DNA of 62,000 bases, taken from assembly GCF_030272615.1 (NCBI RefSeq), contig NC_081406.1, forward strand, positions 234,414,396-234,476,395, written 5' to 3'. The stretch is from Cryptomeria japonica (lineage: Eukaryota; Streptophyta; Pinopsida; Cupressales; Cupressaceae). The position numbers were made by a program, and so were the translations under genes. Positions 11,439 through 22,255 of the stretch are shown here, piece after piece. Under the pieces are notes generated by a model, which did not search any database, was not told the DNA's origin, and saw only the letters and a list, made by a program, of their open reading frames with translations. Position 1 is the first letter of the stretch; every line of letters starts with the position of its first letter.

Positions 11439-12460
11439 ATGTGCTGATGGCTTTTTGTCCGGGGTTGCCTCAGGTGGATATGCTGGTTTGATTCAATCCT
11501 ACAAAATTGGGGTTCGTTCGCTGCTCCATTTCTCCGGTTTAAACACTGTAGTTCTTCAGACTCAAGGTTATTTCAAAACTCAGAATATCTTGAAGCCGGC
11601 GTATACAACCGAATTTCTTGCTTAATTCAACCGAACTATGTTTATTGTCTCGTCCAGAAAATTTCTCCGTAATGTCACCATTAAGAAAGAGAGAAAACGA
11701 TTATATTAAGGACATAGATTTTATAGTATCGGCTATCACAAAGTAACACCCATGCAGAACAAAATAGTCCATAATCCAGGAAGAAATCAAACTCTTGATA
11801 TGACAAAATGAACAAGTTAAGCTAGATTATGATGAGGTTAGTGAAAAACAACAATTGATTTATTCAAGGTTAAAGAAGTTCAACCTATGATATTGTGTTC
11901 GATGAAGGGCTTAGTCAGATAATTATATTAAATTTGTCCAAATACATAGCAAGAGTTCAGTTTTCTTCCATGCTAAAGAAAAACAAACACTCCCCTTAAG
12001 AGACTAAATACTACCTTGACAGTGCTAAACAGATGGACGAGAGTTCATGAGAATATGAAAAAGAGACTTCAGATAGTCTCTACAATCTACTGCTAAAGGC
12101 CATTTACCAACTAAGACCTTAAAGAGTATATAATTACATATTATTGGCCTATAACTTCCAAAAAAGAAAAATAATTTGTAAGTAAACAAAAATTTCCTAT
12201 CTGTGTGATGGAATCAAACGGCCCTAAGATGAAGCTAAAGCCTGAGAATGTCCATAGCCACGTGGGTGAACCTCCTTCTACCTGGAATGACTGACCTCCC
12301 ATGACCATGGACACTTTCGCGACCATTGAAAACATTAGCAACATTCCTCCGCACCTCCTACTCAATTTTTGGTGGAAGGTAAAACCATTCAATCTTTAAA
12401 AATCCATAAATTCCTCCTCCATGTCTTTGTTGTCAAAATAATTTGACAAGAGCCTCCAGT
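11439..12460. other. Upstream/intergenic region without a clear gene
   Basis: No gene was recognised. A minus-strand open frame at 12392-12141 is adjacent to the coding-like block upstream of it but in another frame; it may be decayed 3' sequence of that unit. Confidence 0.3.
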
Positions 12461-12991
12461 TTAGGAGCAATTTAGGAGCCTTATTGCCATAGACACAAAT
12501 GCCCTATGCTTCCTTAAAGAAGGACATTTGAGGTACAAAAGGAATTGATAGTAATTGATTACTTCCCTGGGGACAGAGAAGAGAATCATATCTCGTGGGC
12601 ATGGTATGCCAGAATCAAGAAGTGCTCGGTTGAGGACAGTTTCCAGACCTCCCAAGACGTCTTGATTGAATAATGCTCTTGACATTGAAAAGACCTCCTC
12701 TTTGGCAACTTGGTTATCTAGGGGAGATGCCACAAACCTCGAGGAAATGAAAGTGCTATCCCTTGGATACTCGTTCCTGCTTAGATGCCTGCTTCCTAAA
12801 ATTAGCTTAACCGCTAGGATTATTAATGGCTTTGGGATAAGAAGAAATGTTTTGAGCCTTTAGTCTATGATCTCTCTAAAAGAGACTTGTCGGCTCTCCA
12901 AAGAAAGGGAAATTGGAGTGTCAGCTTCAAAGTAGGAAATTGGGCACGAAAAGGCTCTAATGATGAAGCTAAAGGGTTCTTTTGCAGCCAT
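12461..12991 (-). pseudogene. Unidentified coding-like block
   Basis: From an ATG at 12991 the minus strand stays in one frame to 12461 with a single TAA at about codon 43. The reading is protein-like, with balanced composition: MAAKEPFSFIIRAFS, YFEADTPISLSLESRQVSF, then after the stop LILGSRHLSRNEYPRDSTF, ASPLDNQVAKEEVFSMSRAL and DMILFSVPREVINYY. I do not recognise a family. It lies on the same strand as, and about 800 bp beyond, the RNase H end of the large LINE. It could therefore be a 3' coding part of that LINE, or a fragment of a host gene. Its GC content is visibly higher than that of the flanks. Confidence 0.4.
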
Positions 12992-13787
12992 CGCTAGATG
13001 TGAGATTAGGAGTTAGGTGAACAATTTAAAAACCGACTGTTGAAGGAGCTAGAAGGGTAGACTAAATGACAACAATGAAAGACTAGAAAGACATTAATAA
13101 CTTCCCTACATTTTCGCCAGTTCATGCAACCTTTAATGCAAGTTACCTCGAATTGAATAGCCTTGGTATGGAAGGTGATGAGATGTGATCTTTTAGGGAG
13201 GAGAAATTAAAAACTAAATATTTGATGTCATGCCACGAAGACAACTCACCCAGTTTGTGTCCTTTAGGCGGCATCCTTTTTTCTTTGAGAGAGATGTGGC
13301 AGATTTTATGACATCATTAATCTCCCAAAAGGCATGCCCAAATTCTTCTCATTAATTGATATCTAAAATCAAGCGAGAATTTTTAGAATGTCTTTCTAAT
13401 AAAAAATAAAAAATTCTTCCACCAAAAGTTATGTTCGACTTGGACGTGACTTGACAGAAAGGGTGATGACTACCAGCTTAACCTATGAAAAAGCACTTTG
13501 AATTGCAGCAGGAATATTTGATTCAAAACAGATAGTTGTTGGATTATGCAACAGGTCCCCTATTTTTTATTCAAATATACTCTATTTCAAACTTTGCATT
13601 TCATCCAAATGAGATTTGCTTCAAACAATAAGTCAATTACTGAGACAATTTCAACCTCTTGTACCCATTGTTCTGGATTAATTCTGACAGTTGCAGACTA
13701 TAATACAACTACTTCTGAGATTACTTCCTTAGAGATGATTACTATGGAAAGTATAGGTCTTGGGAAGGACTATAAATAATAAATTAA

Positions 13788-14393
13788 TGAAGTTCACGGG
13801 CACAAGTTAATTTGAACTCATCTGCCCACCAAACTAGATTGGTTCCATCTACTACAATCTTGGAAAGGGCATATGCCTTTGTATTTGCTTCTCTATAGAC
13901 ATTCTTGCAGGAGAAATCATCAAACCTGGTCAACACCATCGAAATTATATCTAAGAGTTCTTGTAATGATCAATTTGGAGATCTCATAGATTTAATTACA
14001 TTAATTGCAATGGCTGAGTCCCCCTCCACAACGAGATACTTAATCCCTTTTCTAGAGCACTTTGAGAGCCCTAACAATACGGCCTTGAACTCTGCAATAT
14101 TGTCGGTATCTGGGGGAATAGACATAACCATGTTTTCTACAATGATTCCTTTATGATCTCTCACCACGCAACCTATACTAGAAGCACCTGGATTTCCTTT
14201 TGAAGACCCATCAAAATTCAGTTTAAGCCATCCAGGTTTGGGAGGGGTCCATACTGTACTATCTCTACCATTACTTTTTTCCCCAATATAAGGGGGAATT
14301 TTCATGCCATTCCACTTTAATCTGGTTCTATCATCCCAATCTATAAAATCTTTATTCAAAATTTGAGAAAGGGCTAAACTACTTGTTGGTGTA
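13788..14393 (-). pseudogene. LINE RNase H domain (3' piece of ORF2)
   Basis: The minus strand encodes PGWLKLNFDGSSKGNPGASS with the first catalytic Asp in FDG. This is followed by GCVVRDHKGIIVENMV, a partner Glu in DNIAEFKAVLLGL, VVEGDSAIAINVIKS with the next catalytic Asp, and YREANTKAYALSKIVVDG, the usual C-terminal phrase. After SMRSPN a TGA stands where Trp is expected (NW-SLQELL). The domain would cleave RNA in RNA:DNA hybrids during target-primed reverse transcription. The left end of ORF2 is at about 13788. The right end is cut by element A; the rest of ORF2 resumes at 18616. Confidence 0.85.
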
Positions 14394-14848
14394 AATAATT
14401 ATTCATCATGGATATTATTACACCTTACTTAAGTTTACTTAGGTACATGCATATCATAGTAGTTTGCATATGAGACACTTGAGAGTGTTTTTTCCATATT
14501 GGGATAGTGTGTGTAGGAGAATTTCCACCTTTTATGGTGTGATCTTGTTACTAATCTATCATATCCACTTATTGTGGAGTGATATTCAACCTTCGGTGGG
14601 TGATCCACCTCATGTGGAATATTTATTTGTTTCTCCTACCTACCACACCTATTTCCTACCTACCCTTGTTTCTTATTGAGCCACATGTCATGTTTCTATG
14701 CTCACATATCCATATAGCCTTGCCTATATAAGCAGGCTCATATTCATTGTATGTAACACTTGATGATCCAGTTGATCAGTATTTTCATCTTGATAGAATA
14801 TAGTTTATTTTTATCATCTATTTTATTCTCTCTTATTTGTGCTTTCCA
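14394..14848 (+). repeat. 5' LTR of element A
   Basis: It begins TGTTGGTGTAAATAATTA and ends GTGCTTTCCA, two bases before the primer-binding site. A TATA box (TATATAAG) lies at about 14725. It is nearly co-linear with 18156-18615 with scattered substitutions. Confidence 0.9.
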
Positions 14849-14849
14849 T

Positions 14850-14862
14850 TGGTATCAGAGCC
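14850..14862 (+). other. Primer-binding site of element A (initiator tRNA-Met)
   Basis: TGGTATCAGAGCC directly follows the 5' LTR. It is complementary to the 3' end of plant initiator tRNA-Met, the usual Copia primer. Confidence 0.9.
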
Positions 14863-15670
14863 ATTACAGTGTCACTGGTTTGCTAATTGAGAGAAATTTG
14901 ATGTTATTTGGGGTTTGCATTTTGGAGCTCTCTATTGCAGGTTATTATTGAATCTTGATGGGTCAAATCTAAGGTCACCATTGGATTGAGGAGGTCCACT
15001 AAAGTTATTTTTTCCTTTTGTTTCATCCAAATAAGACTTCGGAGGCCAAATCTAGTGGCATTTGAAGTTTGAAGCTGCAACAAAAATTTTCTAGAAATTA
15101 TAATTTTGTAGGCAATTTTCAAATAGTGATTTATCACTTAGCCGGACTCTGTTTTTTAGAGAAATGTTTTTTGTTTTGGGGTAGAATTTCGAGATCTGTA
15201 CAATGGTGCAGGAGTTTTCTAATTTTCAGATACAAGTTTTGTTGAAATTGTAAAATCCTGATTTTTACAACTTTGGAGGCTTCGATTGGTCTCATATGGA
15301 CTCCTTTTTAGGTGCCATTTTTTTTGAAAGTGCATAATTTTTTGTCTACTTTCATAATCTATCATTTTTTGCAGTGATTTTGAGTAGAAATTGTACTTTC
15401 AATATTTGGTCATTTTTTGGCCTATTTGGTACTTGTATTTTACTTGGATTTCAGTTTAGATCACTAGAAGTATTTGTTGAAGTCTCTTATATCTCATTTT
15501 GAGAAATCAGAAGTCCACCTTACCTTGTTTTTCAAGTGGCCCATTGTACACACACTAAGTATAAAGTGACAACTTATAATTTGGGGGGGGATTTCTTGAT
15601 TGAGTAATTTGGGGGGGTGTTTTGTGTGATTGTGCCTCTCTCTATCTTGTGTTTTTTCTTTTTTGTTGCT

Positions 15671-16920
15671 ATGGGTTCTCCTAAGTTTCCTCTCCTAACT
15701 CCTCATAATTATGATACATGAAAAATTAATGCATGAAGTAAAATTATAGAAAAATGACTAACTCATTATATTGATGGAACTATTATTGCTCCCGTTGATC
15801 CTAAGACTGATCTTGTTGTTCACTTGGATTGGCTCACTAAAAATATCGTGGCAATTGGTACCTTAAGAAAGTATGTATCAAAGGATCTCATTTTTCATAT
15901 TGAGAAATGTACTCTAATCAAGGATGCTTGGCAAAATTTCCAAGACTTGTATGGTCAAGTTGATGAGATTAGGGGCTATCAAATTGATAGTGATCTCACC
16001 ATGTTAGATCCCAAGAACTTTGATACTATACAAGATTATGTCACTAAGTAAAAGGAGTTGAGGGCACAACTCAAGGATTGTGGCATTGATAAGAAGGATA
16101 CTCAGTTGATCTTCAATTTGATGGGCAAGCTTCCACAAGAATATGCAGCATTTGTTTCTAGTTTCCAAACCCATAGGATGACAATGGGTTCAAGCTACAC
16201 AATGCCTACATTTGATGCTTTCGCTAAAATATTGATGATGGAACAAACTAAGTTGATAAGCATGGGAATTATTAAGGATTCTAAATCTCAAGCATTAGTG
16301 GCAAATCAAGGGAACAAAGGAAATCAAGGAAAGGATAACTCAAACAAGAAGAAATGGCAATCAAAGCCTAAGGACAAAGCATCACCTTCTCCATAACAAG
16401 GAGATTCATCCTCTTCCAAGAGGGAAAATTCACCAAAGAAGGAGAGACCTACTTGTGCCTATTGTAAAAATTTTGGTCATGAGAAGCGTTGTTTCCATTC
16501 TAAGAAGATTTATGAGCTCACACACATCCTCAAAAAGCATAATATTGATTTACCTAATGTCTACAAGAAGGATGATTTATCAACTTCCGCTTCCACATAT
16601 TCAAAAGGGAAAGGGCAATCATTCATAGCTTCTACAAGTAGGAAGACTCACTCTTTTGGGACAAGAAAAGGAAAATCTCTTTATGCTACTACCAGTCATG
16701 ATTCAGGGAGATGGCTTCTAGATTCGGGGGCTTCTCATCATATGGCATCTTCGTAGTCTATGTTATCTTCATTTGAGCCTTGCGCCATGCCGCAGATTTT
16801 GATGGGCAATCATACATACATGGATGTGATTGGGAAAGGAACTAGTGCCATTGGGGATAACTCCTTCAATGATACATTGTGTGTACCCCATTTGACAAAC
16901 AATCTACTCTCCATCTATGA
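15671..16920 (+). pseudogene. Gag-protease region of element A
   Basis: The reading starts at the ATG at 15671 (MGSPKFPLLTPHNYDT), typical of the Copia gag N-terminus. Three stops in the next 25 codons stand where Trp is expected. The frame then gives YVSKDLIFHIEKCTLIKDAW, FNLMGKLPQEYAAFVSSFQT and a Lys-rich tail. A zinc knuckle CAYCKNFGHEKRC at about 16454 has one residue fewer than the normal C-X2-C-X4-H-X4-C. The aspartic protease motif WLLDSGASHHM follows at about 16714-16746, then LTNNLLSIYEIT, a conserved phrase between protease and integrase. The product would be nucleocapsid and protease. Element C encodes a close homologue (LFHIEKCTTIKDAW). Confidence 0.8.
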
Positions 16921-17700
16921 AATCACACGGTGCAACTAAGAGAATTGTGGAGTTTACACCTGAGTCAATTTTCATTAGAGACTTGGAGACTAGAGCTATC
17001 ATTGTGTCTGGGGTGGTTGATCATGCATCTCAGTTATACTCCTTTTTAGATTTTGTTCATGATAATGATTTCACATATGATGATTCTACACATGATGATC
17101 ACACTTCTTCTGATGGTTCAAATTTTGAGGAGAACTTTGGGATTCTCATATGTGACCTTGTTCTTGAGTCTTGTGTTTCGTCTTCTCCTATTGATATCAC
17201 ATCACCAATTGAACCCGATGAAGCAGATAGTGTGGAAGTTTTGCCTTCATCTGATTCAGTGCAGCAAGATTCATTGTTTTCCAGCTTCAGATTCTTAGGA
17301 TGATTACTTGACAAACATTGCAGGTTTGTTTGTGGAATCTTACATTGTAGATTTGGGAGACACCATTGATGATATTCATCTTCTCTTTGATGAAGATGAC
17401 TCTTCTTCGATTGTTGTGAGGGCACACTCTAGCCCTCTTCTTCATTCTCTACATGATCATTCTTTCGAAGCTGACATGATTGTGGATACTTATGTACAAT
17501 AGTTGGAGGACCTCTCTTTATGCTTTGAGGAGACATGTGAGTCTTTGGGACATGTTCTACTTTCATCTCCACTAGATCTTGGAGTACCTTTTTCAACAGT
17601 GTGGAGCAGTTTACTACCTTTGGAAGAGTTATCCTTCATCTTCGACATGGGGACACTTGAGTAGTTTTCAGAGACTTCATTCATCATGAGTTTTTTTCAT
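16921..17700 (+). pseudogene. Acidic coding-like stretch of element A replacing pol
   Basis: The first part (KRIVEFTPESIFIRDLETRA, then ASQLYSFLDFV) still matches the region before integrase in element C (KKVEFTPNSVVVKEL, NSRLYSFSHFV). After that the homology to C stops. What follows is rich in Asp, Glu and Ser (YDDSTHDDHTSSDG, ITSPIEPDEADSVEVLPSSD) and, one frame over from 17308, DLGDTIDDIHLLFDEDDSSS. No integrase, reverse transcriptase or RNase H motif is seen. I do not recognise the sequence. It may be neutral filler or an element-specific acidic protein. The decayed fragment at 8040-8880 contains the same stretch, so it is a fixed part of the family. Confidence 0.55.
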
Positions 17701-18143
17701 ACATCTTCCCTTAATGATTGGGGAGACTTCATGGATACACCTTTGGTTTTTTTTCTTCCTAAGGTAAGGAATGTTGTTTGATATTTGTGGAGTAGTTTCT
17801 TCATACATCATCGAGCTACTATCATTGGCGTAGATTCTAAATTGAGGGGGGGCTTCGTAGTTTCTCTTCTTCTCTCATATGGGGGGGACTTTTTCCTCAC
17901 ATGGGGTTTTGTTCCTCACATACTTCTATTAGAGTTATCTCAAGTATAGTTTTCATCTCTCTTTTGGGGGAGGTTTTTTCCCCATTGGGTTTTCCTCTCT
18001 TTCCTCGCTTTGTGAGAGATTTCATTGCATTGGTTTGCATGTATTTGTATTTGTACGTGGATACCTAACATGGCCTAGTAGCCAGGACCCATCTTGCACT
18101 ACTTAGTTGCATTATAGACTTAAGTGCATTCCCCTATGTTGCA
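17701..18143 (+). other. 3' untranslated interior of element A
   Basis: T- and G-rich DNA without an open frame leads to the polypurine tract. It contains repeated GGGGG and TCTCTC words but nothing coding. Confidence 0.4.
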
Positions 18144-18155
18144 CCTAAGGGGGAG
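18144..18155 (+). other. Polypurine tract of element A
   Basis: CCTAAGGGGGAG lies immediately before the TG that opens the 3' LTR. Confidence 0.8.
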
Positions 18156-18615
18156 TGTTGGTGTAAATAATTAGTCATCATGGATATTATTACACCTTAA
18201 GTTTACTTAGGTACATGCATATCATAGTAGTTTGGGTATGAGACACTTGGGTGTTTGTGCCACATTGGGATAGTGTATGTAGGAGAATTTACACCTTTTA
18301 TGTTGTGATCTTGTTACTACTCTATCATATCCACTTATTGTGGAGTGATAATTCCACCTTTGGTGGGTGATCCACCTCATGTGGAGTATTTTATTGTTTC
18401 TCCTACCTACCACACCTATTTCCTACCTACCGTTGTTTCTTATTGAGCCACATGTCATGTTTGTGTGCTCACATATCCATATACCCTGGCTTATATAAGC
18501 AGGCTCATATTCATTGTATGTAATGCTTGATGATCTAGTTGATTAGTATTTTCATCTTGATAGAATACAGTTTATTTCTATCACCTATTTTTTTCTCGCT
18601 TATTTGTGCTTTCCA
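18156..18615 (+). repeat. 3' LTR of element A
   Basis: It has the same ends as the 5' LTR (TGTTGGTG and CTTTCCA), with a TATA box at about 18492. LINE sequence resumes at 18616. Confidence 0.9.
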
Positions 18616-20975
18616 TTTCCTATAGATCTTGGCAAAATCTCACACTACTATTGATATTCTCCACAATAGAGGCTTCCAACAAAGAGAGTACTGACTCTAA
18701 TCTTCTTTATTTATCATCAAAAGGTCTTCTATTACGTTCTTTCCATATCTCCCAAACAAGAAAAGAGGGAGAGATTTCCCAGAGAGATCTAAGGGCACCA
18801 TCCTTTAGTCTTACTGGCCAGCTTTGAAAAAGTGAAACTGTGTCATTTAGAAGAGTCGTTATCCATCCTAATTTAGCACATATAGCCATCTCCAATACTA
18901 TGTTGAAAAGGGATAGTTTAGGAGGATATGATCTATTGTTTCTCCATGAGTCTTGCAAAGAATGCATCTGCATGGTCCCTCAAAACCCATTTTTTTGAAC
19001 ATATCTGTTGTAAGAATTTTCTTTTTTGTTGCTAACCATATAAAGATGCCTGCTTTAGGAATAATTTTATTGTTCCAAAATAGTTTTTGAGGAATACCTT
19101 GATCCTTTGAAACCCCTTGACTTGCTAGAATTTTGTATCCTTCCTTAGCACTATGATTACTTGATTTGGATGGGACCCATATCAGGGCATCTACTCCTCT
19201 AAAGAACAATTGCCTATCTTTGTTAGTCTCAATTAATTGGCTTAACTCATTGGGGGAAAGAGGTAGACCCTCCAATTTCTTCCAACTCCAGCGTAGGATA
19301 GGATTCTCCCTCTCAAAATTCAGATAGTCCTTCACATTTTCCTCCTATTTCTATTGTAGTCATTGTCTAATTGCTAGAATGGTTAATAAATTGTCTAAAC
19401 AGATAACCTCCTCAGGTTTCTTCCCGAAAGAGACTAGAAGATCCATCATGGACATCCCAAGAGACATAGTCAGCTATTAGATTTCTACATTTGATTATGA
19501 AATTCCATATCCAAGATCCTTTGGGGTGACTAGTGATCCTTAAAAGATTAAGAGATTCCCCTACTTCTACATATTTAGAATTCATAATTCTTACCCATCT
19601 TTCTTTGGGTTCTTTAAGCATTTTCCAAACCAGGTTAGCTCTCAATGCCTCATTTTGAATCTAAAGATTGTGGACTCCTAAGCCTCTTGATGATTTAAGT
19701 TTGCTAATTTTTTCCCAAGCAATTAAGGCAATTTTGTGTTTCTCCTCAATTTTCTGCCAAAAGAAGTTCCTCATCTTCTGAATGTCATATATATTCATAC
19801 CTGCAGTAAGAAATAAATAAGACACTAGATAAATTGGAAGATCTAAAATGACCACTTGGAGCATGACCAATTTTCCCACCCAGGTTAACCACTTCCCTTT
19901 CCATGAATTTACGTTTTGGTCCAACTTTATCTTCAAAGGATCCCATGAGTTTGTATTCCTCAGTCCCCTGTCTATGGGGGTGCCCAAATAGATGCAAGGT
20001 AAATTAACCTTTTTACAATTAATGATTATTAAGATCATGTTTTCCATAGGCAGTGGCGTGACAAAGAAGAAAATATCTAACTTTTCCTTGTTGATTATCT
20101 GGACTCAAGATTTTCCATAGGAATACATAAGTGCTTGGAATTGATGAGCTTCTTTGGACTTAGTTATTCCAAGCAAGAGATTATCATCATTAAATTGCTG
20201 ATGCATAGCTATAAAGTTTCTAATAATCTTGATTCCATCCAACTCCCAGTTAGAGTGATTTTCTTTAATGGATCTTACCAAGGATTCAATCATAATTATA
20301 AAAAGGTAAGGATAAATTGGATCACCTTAGTGCATACCCTTTGAGGTCGAAAAGAAACCTTTGAGTTTTGAATTAATAAGAATTGAGAATCCAGGTGTAG
20401 AAATGCATTCAAAAGCCCAATTGATCCATTGCTTGCTGAAACCAAAAGCCTACAAAACTTTGCATTAAAAGGTGCCAATACACATTATCGTATGCTTTGG
20501 ATATGTCCAGTTTCACTATCATACCCGGTCTTTTCATGTTTTGAAGAGTGTAAATTGCTTCTTGCACCATTATCACTCCATCTAGAATCAAGTGCCCCTA
20601 AATGAAACCTGTGTACTCTTCAGAGTTAATACTATCTAATAGAGGTTTCAATTTGTTTGTCAACATCTTGGAAAGGATTTTGTAGATAGTATTACATAGA
20701 GAGATTGGCCTAAAATCTCTTAGATGGATGGCTTCCTCCTTTTTGGGGATTAGCACTATGAAGGTGTTATTAATTTCCTTGAGAAGGTTGTCTGATATTC
20801 TAACATACTCCAGTGCCTCCACTAATTCTATCCCAAAAATATTCCAGTATATATTGAAGAAACTAGTTGGGAAATCATCTGGACCTGGGGCCTTATCAGA
20901 AGGGAGTTGATTAAGTATAGTTGTGATCTCCTCTAATGAAAAACTTGTATTTAGCTTCCTATTTTGTTCTTCCAA
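18616..20975 (-). pseudogene. LINE reverse transcriptase and zf-RVT region (ORF2)
   Basis: Minus-strand pieces in several frames give the LINE reverse transcriptase blocks in order. These are [17 protein letters not shown] (about 20930), [52 protein letters not shown], and QFNDDNLLLG at about 20190, where the usual FADD is changed to FNDD. Then come YLGTPIDRG, KGKWLTWVGKLVMLQ and SSRGLGVHNL. From 19335 the zf-RVT part shows GVDALIWVPSKS, FIWLATKKKILTTDMFKKMG and CILCKTHGETIDHILLNYPF, in which the last Cys of the finger is Tyr. RT would prime on nicked target DNA. Frameshifts, stops and the altered catalytic motif make it dead. Confidence 0.85.
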
Positions 20976-21337
20976 AATAATTTTTGGGATGCAAGATAGA
21001 AGCTTCCTCTGCTCCTTTAAATCTTAACCTTCCTTATTGTTAAGGAGATTTGAGAAATAGTGAACAATTTCTACTCTAATGGCCTTAGGATCTTCAATAA
21101 ATCAATTTCCTTGGAGTTACAGCCTACAAAATTTGTTGACGCTTCTCCGGAATTTTGTTACATTATGAAAGTACTTAGTGTTATTGTCCCCAACTTGTAA
21201 CCAGTTCTCTCAAGAATTTTGCTTCCAAAAGATTTAATTCTTTGGATAGAATATCCTCATACTCTATGAACAACTTCTTTTCTTCTAATAAGGTAGCTTA
21301 CAACATACCATCTTTAATGATCCTATCATTCATTGCT

Positions 21338-22255
21338 TCAAGCTGAGATTCTAAGTTCTTTTTGGCGGAAAATATATTTTTTAAAATGTGAACCACTCCA
21401 CTGTAAAAGCTTCTTTTTCACATATTTAAGCTTGGACACAAAAATTTTTTTTATTGATCCCTCAATGCTAATCTCTTTCCACCAATTTTCAATCAAAGAA
21501 AGAAAGTTAGGATCTTTCATCCACATGTACTCAAACCTGAAGGGCAAGTTCAAGATACTTGTGTCCCCTTGTAGAGAAAGGAGGGGGAAGTGATCAGAGC
21601 TTGAGCCTGGTAGAACAAAGCACTCCAAGGTGAATGGAAAGGAAGAGAGATCCTCTGACCAAAAAAATCTATCTATTTTCTTTGCAATATTACTAAAGCC
21701 TTTCTTCATGTTATTCCAAGCAAAAGTGCTATCTCTTGATTTAATTTCAAGAAGCCCATTTCCATCAATCCAATACTTAAAGTCCAATTGTGATCTACCA
21801 AGTCTTGTGATGCCATCCCTTTTATTTCTTAGGCCTCTAATGGCATTGAAATCCCCTCCAATAGAAATATTTTGGTCTTGAAGTTGGCAGATCATCCTAT
21901 CTAGAGAGATCCAAAGATTTCATCTATAGGTAGGGGATGGAGGAACATAGACATTGAGCAAGAAAAAGGAGACATTTGATTGGAGGAGCAAAACTTTCAC
22001 AAGTAACCAATCTCTAGCAGAGGCTACTCACTCCATTTAGACAAAAGAATATTTCCAAAACTATCATAAGACCTTGTAAAGAATTGTCCGCTGACACCAC
22101 TATATGGTACGAAGCCTAGAATTGGTATCCTAATCCTCCACCAAAAGCCTCTACCTATTGGCAATATAGTTTTGATTCCTAAAGTAAAGTGATATCAACG
22201 TTGATCAAGACAATTCTTCTCTTTACCACCCACTATTTGTTAGAGGCATTGAGGT
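21338..22255 (-). pseudogene. LINE AP-type endonuclease (main part of ORF2 start)
   Basis: On the minus strand the block reads RDWLLVKVLLLQSNVSFFLL (about 22010), then NVYVPPSP, and ISIGGDFNAI with the catalytic Asp-Asn pair. It goes on with LDFKYWIDGNGLLEI, STFAWNNMKKG, IAKKIDRFF and the C-terminal catalytic phrase LPGSSSDHFPL. These are the conserved motifs of the exonuclease/endonuclease/phosphatase domain that nicks the target. The first eleven codons, including MKIL-WDVRGL, lie across element D at 29695-29663, and this piece begins NASNK. A stop stands in place of Gln in ITLL-ESKL. Confidence 0.85.
22251..22255. repeat. Target-site duplication of element D, left copy
   Basis: GAGGT flanks the left end of D; GAGGC at 29663-29667 flanks the right end. 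Four of five bases agree, and the LINE frame is restored when one copy is removed. Confidence 0.75.

Larger units (their letters stand above)
14394..18615 (+). mobile_element. Element A: non-autonomous Copia-type retrotransposon (gag and protease only)
   Basis: LTRs of 455 and 460 bp flank an interior that has a primer-binding site complementary to initiator tRNA-Met, a gag-protease region and a polypurine tract. Where integrase, reverse transcriptase and RNase H should follow, there is instead an acidic, Ser-rich coding-like stretch (16920-17690) and then non-coding DNA. LTR and gag are closely related to element C, which has a full pol. A interrupts LINE ORF2 between the zinc-finger and RNase H regions. 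The five bases on either side (CTACT and TTTCC) do not form a clean target duplication. Confidence 0.85.

Noticed and set aside
14389-14393. Target-site duplication for element A
   Set aside because: The flanks CTACT and TTTCC do not match; insertion is supported by LINE continuity instead.
14850-14862. TGGTATCAGAGCC words as possible tRNA gene ends
   Set aside because: They sit right after LTRs as primer-binding sites and no tRNA cloverleaf is present around them.
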